DNA of 64,000 nucleotides from NCBI GenBank assembly GCA_029216955.1, contig JANAVB010015600.1, forward strand, positions 27,227,182-27,291,181. Reading direction: 5' to 3'. The first letter of the stretch is position 1, and each line of letters starts with the position of its first letter. The DNA comes from Iris pallida (taxonomy: Eukaryota > Streptophyta > Magnoliopsida > Asparagales > Iridaceae). Shown in pieces: positions 24,540 to 34,500 of this stretch. The translations under genes were made by a program, and so were the position numbers. The notes beneath the pieces were generated by a model that saw nothing but the letters and a program-made list of their open reading frames with translations, had not been told where the DNA came from and ran no database searches.

Positions 24540-25401
24540 TGTTAGGGTTATATACTAAAAGCATCACTTTTTAGTAACCTTATTTCCTTAAATTTTGAAT
24601 GAGAATCATATGGACAAATATTTGCATATTGTATTTGTTGCAAGTGTTAATACAAATGTCTGATATTCTATATTGTAGATAATATGGTGTGTGGTGTCAC
24701 ACAGAAGATCAAATTATCAGTTCCCTATGGAGTATATAAATAGTTCACAACCTAGATGGACTTGGACAATCTATTGGAAAGGTTGTAGTGTAATCTGGTA
24801 TTAGTCTATCTTGACTATAGGTTTACACTAGTACACTTTGTGTGTATTGAACATGACCACTTGAGGTTGTTCTCTTTGTACTGACTACATAAGAGAATAA
24901 ACACCTCTATTATTATGGATGCTTGTGCTCTTAATCCGGATATAATAACGGACATGTATATGCAGTGTGTTTTATTTTGACTCATAAAAGAGTGAGATTC
25001 ATTATGGATCAACAACCTCTATGAATTGGGTAATAACATTGTATGTATGATGAGCTGTTGATTATAAATGGAATCCATGTCCCGGTACATCGGGTTGATG
25101 ATGTCCCCTTAAGGAGCTCATAAGGATTGTCATGTAAACCCTGCAGGTGGATTATATCCGACATGACAAATAAAGTTGAGCGGTACTACTTAACGATAAA
25201 AGATGTCGAATCAATATAGTTGTCAGTAACTTAATTTGATCGACGGACATACGATATCTTAACATAGGGAGCCAAACGAGCATATAATAAAAGGAGCCCA
25301 CAAACATAATTTGGGATTATGGAGGTAGTACAACAATAGCTCATTAGTGGACCGAGCTATTGTTAATGGGCCTGGATTGTGTGTTCGGGCTAAACACGGG
25401 A
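24540..25401 (+). mobile_element. Ty1/copia element, 5' LTR (truncated)
   Basis: Starts TGTTAGGGTTATATAC and aligns with 42131-42993 with roughly 25 differences by eye. At about 25401 the similarity stops. The 3' LTR continues for another ~407 bp that include a TATA box, the probable transcribed leader and the LTR end, all absent here. The left flank CTATG compares with ATATG at the right end, a TSD with one mismatch. A TATA-like TATATAAATAG lies at 24733-24743. Confidence 0.88.
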
Positions 25402-25995
25402 AAAATCCTTATTATTAAATAACTAAGTGGGAGAGGATATTTATTTAGTTTAAATCCTATGGTCTCCATTACTGGTTTGTAGGTGATCTAATTATACTTG
25501 CGTGTTGGCTATAGTGCTTTTCTCCATATCGGATGAGTATAATTATGGATCACCAGTACAAACTTCCTTAGGGATAATTGTAGAAAGTTACCTAGTATAT
25601 GTTCACTTCTCCATCTGAAGGAACTCATTACAAGGTAATGGACTTAGTATTAAGTAATGGTATACACTTAGATACAAATAATGGTATCCTCCCCATCGGT
25701 GTCACTGCTATTATTTGTATGACCAGAACAAGACCAGCATATTAATTTTATTTGTCATAAAGTTATGTTGACATGATAGTGAAATTAATAAGAAAAACCT
25801 ACTTGAACAAAGTTGAATTTGTATACGTCCACACTATCGTGGCATGCTAAATTCATGGTGTTCAAGGTGTTGGTGAATTTCTTATTATTGTTTTGAGGGA
25901 ATCAATATTTAGTTAATTCAAAAAGTTTTTTTGCCCTATATAATTTTATTTATGTGATTCTCAGGATTTTAAAAATAGGTTCTTTCAGTCCACTT
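25402..25995 (+). other. Copia leader region of unclear origin
   Basis: About 590 bp between the truncated 5' LTR and the gag start. I find no copy of the usual tRNA-iMet primer site (TGGTATCAGAGC) and no match to the missing LTR part. An AAGTGGGAGAGG at about 25427 looks like a copia polypurine tract, so this may derive from another copia element by recombination. No ORF is supported. Confidence 0.5.
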
Positions 25996-27705
25996 ATGGT
26001 GATTCTTAAAGAAAACAAACTTACTGGACCTAATTATATTGACTGGAAACGTAATTTGGATATTGTTCTGACTGCTGAGGAGTACAAATATGTACTTGTT
26101 GAGGAATGCCCACCTAAGCCTGATGCTAACTCTGATAAAGAGGTCAAAGAGGCTTATAAGAAGTGGAAAAAGACAGATGAGATGGCGTGGTGTTACATTC
26201 TAGCATCTATGTCAAATGTACTGCAACATCAGCATCAGGCCATGGCCACTGCTTATGACATGATGTATAACCTCAAGGAACTCTTCGGACATCAGAGTAG
26301 AGCAGCTAGGCAGTTTGCTATGAAATGTTTGATGAATACAAAAATGGCTGAGGGTACACCAGTAAGGGATCATGTTCTCAAGATGATGGGGCATCTGAAT
26401 GAGATGGAGATCCTTGGAGCTGAAATCGATGGAGAATTCCAGGTCGATATCATTCTCGGGACTCTGCCTAAAAGTTTTGACAATTTCTGCCTTAATTACA
26501 ACTTGAACAAAAGGTTGTATAGTTTGGCAGAACTTGCAAAAGAGCTACAGGATGCTGAATCTCTCTTTAGGCAGAGTGGTCATGTTTTTGTTTCTGAAAA
26601 GGCTTCTACTTCTAAGCCAAAAGGCGGTAAGAAGAAGAATAACATTCAGAAACAGGCAAACTCAGCAAAGATGGACATGGGACCTCAAGGTGCGGTGAAA
26701 AAGCCGAAAGGCAAATGTTTCAAGTACAAAGGGTCAGGAGATTGGAAGACTGATTGTCCACTTCTCAAACAAGGGAACAAAGAAGGTATATCTTATTTAC
26801 TAGTAGTTGAAACATGTTTAGCGGTGTTATCTACCGGCACCTGGTGTGTAGATACAGGAGCCACTAATCATGTCTGCAATACATTGCAGGGGTTCCAGGA
26901 AACCAGACGGCTCAGTGATGGAGAGATATGCTTGTTCATGGGTGATGCTACAAAAGTATCGGTCGTTGCATTAGGAGATGTTACTTTATCTTTTGGTAGA
27001 AATAAGTCTTTGACATTGAGAGATTGTCTTTATGCACCTTCACTTAGAAGGAATTTAGTTTCTGTTTCTATGTTAGTTAAGGATGGATATTCAGTTTATT
27101 TTAATGACAATATTGTTATTAGAAAGAATAAACATTTTATCTATTCTGGTGCATTGGTTGATAATTTGTATGTCATTAATCCTATTTCGCCTACAATGCA
27201 ACTTATGAAAATGAATAATATATCATCTAACTTAAATAAGAGAAAAGAACCTTCTTGTATGAACCAAACATATCTTTGGCACTTGCGATTGGGGCATATT
27301 AACCTAAGAAGGATTCAAAGACTGGTTGAAGATGGACCTTTGAGTTCATTGGAAGTGGAGGCACTACCAGTCTGTGAATCCTGCTTGGAAGGTAAAATGA
27401 TCAAAAGGCCTTTTACGGCAAAGGGGTATATGGCCAAAGATGTGTTGGAATTGGTTCATTCTGATTTGTGTGGACCCATGACTATCCAAGCTAGAGGTGG
27501 CTTTGAATATTTTGTCACATTTATTGACGATTATTCATGGTATGGATATATTTATTTGATGCGCCGTAAGTCTGAGTGCTTTGAGAAATTCAAAGAGTAC
27601 AAGGCTGAAACGGAGAAACGTCATAGAAAATGTATCAAGTCATTACGATCAGATCGTGGTGGCGAGTACCTCTTTAGAGATTTTAGGGATTATTTATCAG
27701 AGGTT
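25996..27705 (+). pseudogene. Ty1/copia Gag-Pol, first part (Gag, protease, integrase N-half)
   Basis: I start at the ATG at 25996, since the frame further upstream has no ATG and the Gag start LKENKLTGPNYIDWK follows at once. Gag occupies roughly residues 1-230. The zinc knuckle at about 241-254 is degenerate: the second Cys is Tyr and the His is Asp. Protease: WCVDTGATNH, catalytic Asp286. The integrase N-terminus has WHLRLGH and CESC (HHCC zinc site), and the core has HSDLCGP and the second Asp in RSDRGGEY. The frame is open for 570 codons, then element D interrupts at 27711 after GGGAT and the protein resumes at 39846. This is a gag-pol retrotransposon polyprotein, now split. Confidence 0.93.
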
Positions 27706-27710
27706 GGGAT
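27706..27710. repeat. Target-site duplication GGGAT of element D (left)
   Basis: Repeated at 39841-39845. Removing D and one copy restores the copia integrase frame. Confidence 0.92.
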
Positions 27711-28100
27711 TGTAGGCCTCAAAAATGAAGTCACGCTGAGTTAATACAGCCTATCAGAACAATGTCTAAAATACACGCTGAGTTCTATCAGACCATTTCC
27801 TCAAATATACGCAGAGTTTAAATGGTACACAGAGACAGCTCATCATTTGTCAGAGTGTCATTATGACTGACAGTACGACAGTCAAAGAATGTCTTCTCGT
27901 ATGCCACGTATGCACGGGACTCGAAAGATCTCAGCCGACTATTGCGTAACTTTCGAAATCTTCCTCAACAAGATTCAGTCTTCATCAAGTTGGCGTACCA
28001 AAAAGACCTTATTGTCATTTAATGTGACTGACAAGGCAATCAATGTCAGAGATTTTGTGTCAGTCGAGGCACGTCGAATCAAGAAAGCTGGCCGTTCTGA

Positions 28101-28250
28101 CTCAAGTCTGCGTGTATTTTGAACTTCTATGTTCCTTCCTCAAGTTTGCGTGAATTTTGAGCTTTCTGTCTCAAGTTGGTGTGTATTCTGAAGCCTTCTG
28201 CCCCAAGTCTGCGTGGATTTCATCCTCAACCAGTTGGCGTGGATTTTATC
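28101..28250 (+). repeat. Five degenerate 27-38 bp repeats in U3 of LTR D
   Basis: Units begin at about 28101, 28139, 28170, 28202 and 28229, each with (C/T)CAAGT or CCAGT, then (TCT/TTT/TTG)GCGTG or GTGTG and (A/G)ATTT. They lie 220-370 bp upstream of the TATA box. The same array is at 39288-39437. Confidence 0.7.
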
Positions 28251-28467
28251 TCAAATTATCAGATTAGAGTACGTGGCAAACATGCCACAAATCTCTCGTA
28301 TGCGTGCTCAGTAACTTGCACACGACTCATGCACGATTGCCATGTGTCCAACAGTTACAGGCCACGTCTAGTAACTGCTCATTAACCTTGCGTACGTTTG
28401 AGTCCTGCATGATTATCAACTATGCATAGATTATGAAGACAGTTATCTTTTCAGTTATTTCTGACTC

Positions 28468-28476
28468 TATAAATAG
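28468..28476 (+). promoter_or_regulatory. TATA box of LTR D (5' copy)
   Basis: TATAAATAG inside the inverted repeat GACTCTA..TAGAGTC. The copy in the 3' LTR is at 39655-39663. Confidence 0.7.
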
Positions 28477-28643
28477 AGTCCTTTTTTTATTCATTGTACA
28501 GATATACAGAATATCTAAATTGCTGTCGAATTCTTGAGAGCTTTTCTTCTTCGCATCGTCCAAAGGATAAAGCGATCGTCTTCTAGATCGGATTCCTACA
28601 GTTGTATTTTCCCAGAAACACAATAAATAAAGTGAATTTATTT

Positions 28644-29897
28644 ATGGAAAACAAATTGGCTACATTTTCGGCATCTTCATCTATAAAACAGGACACTCTG
28701 GTAATCCCTGTTGGTGGACGAACTACTCTTCCATCCCAAGCTTCAAGGGAGTTTACCTCTTCTGAGCCATTTGTGATCGATCTTAATCGAAACAAAACTC
28801 CTTCTAATTCTTCTTCTCCCCCTTTAGTCATTGATTTGGCTAAGATTTCTAAGGTTCAACCTCCTTCTAATGTAAATACTACTACTTTTGAATTTAATGA
28901 AATATCTCCGTCTTTGCAGTATATTGATGTTTGTAATCATGTTCATAGTTATTTGCATTTGTTAGATGACTTGAAAACAATAACCATAGGAGTTGTACAG
29001 ACTTTTCATACAGAAGTATCCTTAGAATCAGTACAAAGTTCATGCTTTCTAGTACCTAGCAGAAAACCAGGAGACATTCCAATATTCTTCTACAAAGGAC
29101 CAAAAAACCCTATCAACCTTGAAGATGATGATAAAAATGATGATTCTAGAAGATTACAATTGCGTCGTTACAGCCAGCAATCTAAAGATATTATCAAAAA
29201 TATGGGCTATGACTTCAGAACTGGCCTCAGTAATGGGAAAGGAAGAAGAATGCCTGTTCAGATTCCTTCTCTAAAATATGGAAGGACAAAATGCGGATTG
29301 GGTTATATTGCTCCTACTTCCTTCATCAATATCATCCATGAAGATCCCGAATCTGACGAAGATAAAAGTTCTGATTCTTCTAGTTCCTCTTCTTGGGATT
29401 CTGATACGAGTATCGGTGACCTCCATCGTAACATTCTGTCTTCCAACATGGTTTTCGCTGACGGTCCTGAAGAAAATGACGAAGACGAGTTTGAAATCTC
29501 ATCCGAGTCAGAACAATGGGCCCAAAGGTTAGATAATCAATGGGAGTTTAGATTCGAGCAAAGAGAACCTCCAACTGAAGATAAACTCGTTCAAATAGAT
29601 GTTGGTGAAGAGGGATCACCCAAACCAATATTCATTAGTGAAAGTCTTTCAAAAAATGATAAGCAAGACATGATCAAACTTATTCGCGAATACATCGACG
29701 TCTTCGCTTGGAGCTATGAAGATATGCCAGGACTTGATCCACAGATCGCAACTCACAAACTCAATATCATGCCAAATGCTAAACCGGTCAAGCAACAACA
29801 GCGACGATTCCGTCCAGATATTATGGATGCAATTGAACCCGAAGTTAATAAACTCATGGCTTTTGGGTTTATTAGAGAGGAACAACACCCTGATTGA
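28644..29897 (+). pseudogene. Element D, protease-RT linker and RT N-terminus; no gag or protease
   Basis: The ORF starts at an ATG in the last 10 bp of the 5' LTR and runs to a TGA at 29895-29897. Its C-terminal third has the segments before RT in Tat/Ogre pol: a GLSNGKGRR / YGRTKCGLGY stretch, an acidic Ser-rich patch, SIGD, then FAWSYEDMPGLDP and RFRPDIMDAIEPEVNKL, the start of RT. The same order is found in element C before its RT. Two FVIDL/LVIDL motifs near the start may correspond to the IRLPR repeats in C. No Gag domain, zinc knuckle or protease motif precedes it, and none is found elsewhere in D. The TGA replaces a Trp codon (HPDW in element C). A TGG at 28657, 3 bp after the LTR, could be a primer site but I cannot match it to a tRNA. 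Confidence 0.88.
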
Positions 29898-30797
29898 GTA
29901 GCTAATATAGTTCCTGTCCTTAAAAAGACTGGCAAGATCAGAGTATGCATAGACTATCGTGATCTCAATGCGGTATGTCCTAAATACGAGTTTCCTCTAC
30001 CAATTACTGATGTTATGATCGATAATACCTGTGGTTTTGAACGGATGTCATTCATGGATGGGTATTCTGGATACAATCAAATTAAATTGTTTCCAGATGA
30101 CGAGAAACACACTTCCTTCAGAACGCCGATCGGTACATACTGTTATATAGTGATGCCATTCGGTCTTAAGAATACAGGAGCAACTTATCAACGAGCCATG
30201 AGCACTATATTCCGTGAACATTTGCAAAAAACAGTCGAATGCTACGTTGATGATATTGTAGTCAAAAGTCGACAAAAAGAGGATCACATTCAAGATTTGA
30301 AAACTATATTTGATCTAATACGTCGGCATCAATTAAGGATGAACCCTACTAAGTCCTTCTTGGGCGTCTCTAGTGGCAAATTTCTCGGCTTCGTCATTAC
30401 CTCGAAAGGTATACACGTAGATCCCGAGAAAATCAAAGCCATCCAAGAGATGTGTCCTCCACGCACCTTAAAAGAGCTACGAGAATTTTAAGGAAGGATT
30501 TCTTATATCAGGAGATTCATCTCTAATCTTTCAGGACGCTGCAGACCATTCAATAAACTTATGAAAAAAGGTGTTTCTTTTGTCTGGAATGATGAATGTC
30601 AGAAGGCATTCGATGATATAAAACAATATCTGATGAGCCCTCCAGTATTGGTACCTCCTATCTCAGGAATACCGTTCCTCCTATATACCCGAGCAACGAG
30701 TCATTTATTGGGTGCGCTGCTTGCTCAAAAGAATAAAAATGGTCATGAACAAGCCATTTACTATCTCAGTCGTACCATGACCGGAGCTGAACCTTGA
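29898..30797 (+). pseudogene. Element D reverse transcriptase and connection
   Basis: Continues the same frame after the TGA. Visible RT blocks are CIDYRDLNAVCP, FMDGYSGYNQI, TSFRTPIGTYCY, MPFGLKNTGATYQRAM and the catalytic CYVDDIVVKS near 30240-30270, followed by SGKFLGFVI. A TAA at 30489-30491 (the homologous codon in element C is Gln) and a TGA at 30795-30797 (Arg in C) interrupt it. The part after 30490 covers the thumb/connection with GRCRPFNKLMKKGVSF and the start of RNase H. It would copy element RNA into cDNA, but in this copy it is not translatable as one protein. Confidence 0.93.
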
Positions 30798-31640
30798 TAT
30801 TCACCGGTCGAAAAAGAATGTCTGGCCCTTATGTTCGCTGTCCAAAAAACACGACATTATATCATTGGCCAGACCATTCATATCATTTCCAGGATCAATC
30901 CTATACGAGTCATGATGAAGAAACCAAGTGTTTTAAATTCTCGATTGGCTAATTGGAGAATTTTACTTGCTCAGTATGATATGCACTATATCCCTCAGAA
31001 ATCGGTCAAAGGACAAGCTTTAGCTGATTTTCTGGCTGCTCATTCAATTCCAGAAAATTCAAAACTCTACGATGAAATCCCAGATGAAGTCCTAGACTCA
31101 AACCAAATTGCTGAAGAAGATCCTATTTGGCGTCTATTCTTTGATGGAGCTTCAAGAATAGGTCCTAATGGTGACATTATCGCTGGGGTTGGAATTATTC
31201 TTGTGTCGCCAGAAGGTCTTGCTATCCAAAGAGCTTATTCTCTCGATCAACCATGTTCAAACAACGTAGCTGACTATAATGCACTGCTTATTGGTCTTCA
31301 ACTCGCTAAACATCTGAATATTCAACATTTGGAAGCGTATGAAGATTCTAAACTCATTGTCAATCAAATAAGGGGTACTTATGAAGTTCGCCATCAAGAT
31401 CTGGTTCCTTATCATAGGTCAGCTATATCTATGGCTTCGTCATTTGAAGGATTCTTCATCGAGCATGTTAGGCAGGCATGTAACACAGAAGCTGATGCTC
31501 TTGCTAATCTTGCGGCAGTATTAGCTATTCCGGTTAGACGTCAACAAATGATTGTTATTTACAATCGAGAATTATTTCATCTTGAGAACAACCTAACTCT
31601 AGGACTTCCAGTTGATATTGAAGAATCAACATCTTATGAT
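30798..31640 (+). pseudogene. Element D RNase H (tether plus archaeal-type plant RNase H)
   Basis: Open from about 30798 after the TGA, within the ORF 30831-32240. First comes the degenerate retroviral-type segment (ECLALMFAVQKTRHYI, ADFLAAH). A second RNase H follows with Asp in WRLFFDGASR, Glu in the AYEDSKLIVNQIRG area and Asp in EADALANLAAV. A second RNase H after the first is characteristic of Tat-lineage pol. It degrades the RNA strand of RNA-DNA hybrids. No stop falls inside this segment. Confidence 0.88.
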
Positions 31641-33011
31641 ATCAATACAACAAGAGGATTTGGATTAAGTCTTAAATCATTATCATCTTCATCTGATTCT
31701 AGTATGGAATTCACCTTCAGTAATTTAGCTGAGACTCAGAATACGGATAAAGATTGGAGACTTCCTTTTTTAGATTTCGTATTTTATGATATTCTTCCAG
31801 ATAATCCGAGTGAGGCAGCATCTATCAGACGACGATCACTCAGATTCTATTACAATCATACTACAAAAACCTTATATCGTCGAGCTTATGATGGTTTACT
31901 TCTTCGATGTGTTGCCGGTAGTGAAGCCCAACAAATTATCCGCGAAGCACATGATGGAATTTGTGGAGCACATCAGCCTGGACCAAAACTTCAAGACCGT
32001 ATTCGACGTATGGGTTATTATTGGCCTATTATGGTATCAGATGCCATCGAATATGCAAGGAAGTGTAAAGCTTGTCAAATCTATGTGGATTTTATTCATC
32101 AACCCTCAGAATTTCTACATCCAACGGCAGCATCATGGTCCTTCGAAGCTTGGGGCATGGACATTATTGGCCCGATCAATCCGCCGTCATCAAAAGGTCA
32201 TCGGTTTATTCTCGCAATAACCGATTATTTTTCCAAATAGGCCAAAGCTATTCCTTTATCTGAAGTCAAAACTTCTAATGTCATCAACTTTATCAAGCAT
32301 CATGTCATCTACAGATTTGGTGTTCCTCGACGCATTATTCATGATAATGGACCATAATTCGTCAGCCAGAAATTTACTCGATTCTGTGACGATCATCGGA
32401 TCAACAATGTGGCTTCTACCGCATATAATCCGGCAGCTAACGGATTAGCATAAGCTTTCAACAAGACCATCATCAAACTCTTAAAGAAGTTTGTTTCTAC
32501 TAACAAACGTAATTGGAGTGAGAAACTTGGTGAATGTTTGTGGGCTTACCGCACTACAGTTCATAATGTTACTAGATGTACACCTTTCTCTCTGGTGTAT
32601 GGATGCGAAGCTGTTCTTCCATTAGAGATTCAAATTCCTTCTTTAAGGATAGCAATCACTAATGAACTTACCACCGAGAATAATGATCGTCTTCGACTTC
32701 AGGAATTAGAAGCTCTGGATGAAAAGCGGTTATCTGCTCAACAGAATATCGAATTCTATCAAGCTAGAATCTCAAGAGCTTTTAACAAGAAAGTTAGAGT
32801 TCGAGCATATCAAAAAGGAGAACTTATTCTTACAGTCAGACGTCCGATGACTATGACGCACATGAGTAAAGGCAAGTTCGATGCAAAATGGAAAGGTCCA
32901 TTCATTGTGAATAAAGTCTTTTCTAATGGGGCATATCAGCTTACCACTATGGATGGTAAAGTCACTATGATGCCCATTAATGGCAAATTCTTGAAGAAAT
33001 ATTATGTGTAA
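31641..33011 (+). pseudogene. Element D integrase
   Basis: HHCC zinc module (EAHDGICGAH, KCKACQ) around 31945-32075, catalytic core with WGMDIIGP and IIHDNGP, C-terminal domain with GELILTVRRP and a KKYYV ending at the TAA 33009-33011. Stops: TAG at 32238 (Trp in C), TAA at 32354 (Gln in C) and TAA at 32451. The last falls on the catalytic Glu of the DD-E triad, which is intact in element C (NGLAEAF). Two of the three stops are explained by single C-to-T or G-to-A changes, the Glu codon by G to T. Inactive. Confidence 0.93.
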
Positions 33012-33534
33012 TATTTTCATCTGTCAAGATTGTTCTCCTATCATTTCCCAGCTAGTAAAAATACCAAAGTCATTGTTCTTTACAAGAATCGTTTCGATAT
33101 CTTTTATCCCCAGTGGAAATAGATATTCTATTTTGTATCATTTTCTTAGCAAATTTGATATCTAGAAAATCACGTCCATATTACCTCTGAATTTTCTATC
33201 TCAGTATCATATTTATGAAAATGATATCTAGTCTTTTGATTCTCGAGTCCAAAGATCATGAAAAATTGAGTTCAAAGATATTTTTATGTCTGAATTCTAT
33301 TTTTTCTAATCAGTATTAAACTAAGATCATCTCTGGTTTAATATCATCTGATAGGATTACAAAGTTCATTTGTATATTCTATTCTATTGAAATGTGTCAT
33401 GTATTATTTACCTCTGAACATATTTTCTATGAATACATCATTATCAAAACAACAAAGTCAAAAATCAGATCAAAAGTTCTCATTTGTCTTCATTCAAAAT
33501 CAAAATATTGATTACAAGTGAAAATGTAAAAGAT
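33012..33534. other. Spacer between the convergent pol and antisense gene of D
   Basis: About 520 bp, AT-rich, no ORF. It contains CACGTCCATATTACCTCTGA at 33171-33190, the same strand-specific motif repeated eight times after pol in element C, and a partial copy near 33407. Pol ends at the left and the antisense gene ends at the right, so both transcripts would terminate here. Confidence 0.7.
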
Positions 33535-34427
33535 CTATTTATTAGGAGTTATTAGCTCCTTAATACGATCAAGTACAGTACTCATTTTCTCATCATGAGC
33601 TTTGCGAACTCTTTTTGCTGCTTCGACTGCGACAATTTGTTCATCAAAAGTGATAATAGCAGATTGGCGACGGTTAACTTCTTCATGTTGCTCTGCCTGC
33701 ATCTGCTCTCGCTCTTGTTGAAGAGTTTGACAGCGTTCAGCTTCAGATATACGAGCAGTGACGACCACAGCCTGCTCCTTTTCCATGAAGGCAATTCGCT
33801 CCTGAAGACGAGCCAGCTCCTCTTTCAACTTCTTGAGCTCTTCAGCTTTTGATATTTCATCCTTCTCCAGAAGTTCTACTCTCTGACGAGTAGCTAATAT
33901 TTCTTCACCCTTTTCTACTAACTTCTCAGATGAAGAAGCAAGAAATTCTTCTAAAGCAGCTTGCTGAGCATGGGCTTCATGTTCCATTTGAGCGATCTCA
34001 GCCACAGTCAAAGATTTAATATCTTTCTTATTGATCTCCCAGTATCTTCGGATAGTTGTCTCCAATTCATCTAGGAGATGTTCAAAGAAGATACATTGAG
34101 TTTCACAGCCAGCATGTCGCAGTGCTAGGAGCGGGAAATTGACCACCGTTCGGAGCTCAGAGAAGGGCATAGTTTCGTCTTTCAAGAAACGCCTGGAGTA
34201 CGTATCCAGATATGAATAGATGATATCTGAATACATCCCCAGAGTCCTTGCCAATCCCATCTCAAACCCAGGAGTTGCTGTCATTATTGAAGAAGAAGCT
34301 TGTACGTTCTCTGTCCTGGGAATTGAAGTATGTGCCGCTGGAGAAGTTGGCAAATGCGAGCTCCCTTCATCAACATCAGTCTGGATAAGTGGAGCATGAG
34401 TCGAGCTTATTGCTGCAGCAGTTCCTA

Positions 34428-34500
34428 CTAGTCAAAGGAAAAATAATCAGCATATAAAGAAAAAGAAATAGTAGAAACAGAATTTGAAATAAAATTCTAC
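34428..34500 (-). other. Predicted second intron of the antisense gene (73 or 76 bp)
   Basis: On the minus strand the donor is CCTG|GTAGAA at 34500, with a T-rich body and acceptor TTTCCTTTGACTAG at 34428. An alternative acceptor three bases further (34425) is also in frame. The exon 2 frame (34376-35020) and the exon 3 frame (33535-34353) differ and are joined by this removal. The intron body read in frame gives a run of hydrophobic residues and then an early stop, as expected for noncoding DNA. Confidence 0.7.

Larger units (their letters stand above)
27711..28653 (+). mobile_element. Element D (Tat lineage), 5' LTR, 943 bp
   Basis: TG..CA ends (TGTAGGCCTC to GGAAAACA) and exactly the same length as the 3' LTR at 38898-39840, with about 30 differences by eye (roughly 3%), mostly transitions. 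The U3 part holds ACGCTGAG motifs near the start and five degenerate CAAGT-tgCGTG-ATTTTGA units (28101-28250). The TATA box TATAAATAG is at 28468-28476, embedded in a palindrome GACTCTATAAATAGAGTC. The short ORFs here recur in the other LTR and are chance. Confidence 0.95.

Noticed and set aside
27889..28385. ORFs repeated at 39076-39572
   Set aside because: They lie in the U3 region of LTR D and are shared only because the LTRs are copies.
28602..28643. Upstream extension of the D pol ORF into the LTR
   Set aside because: The same codons occur in the 3' LTR where nothing follows; the ATG at 28644 at the LTR edge is the more sensible start.
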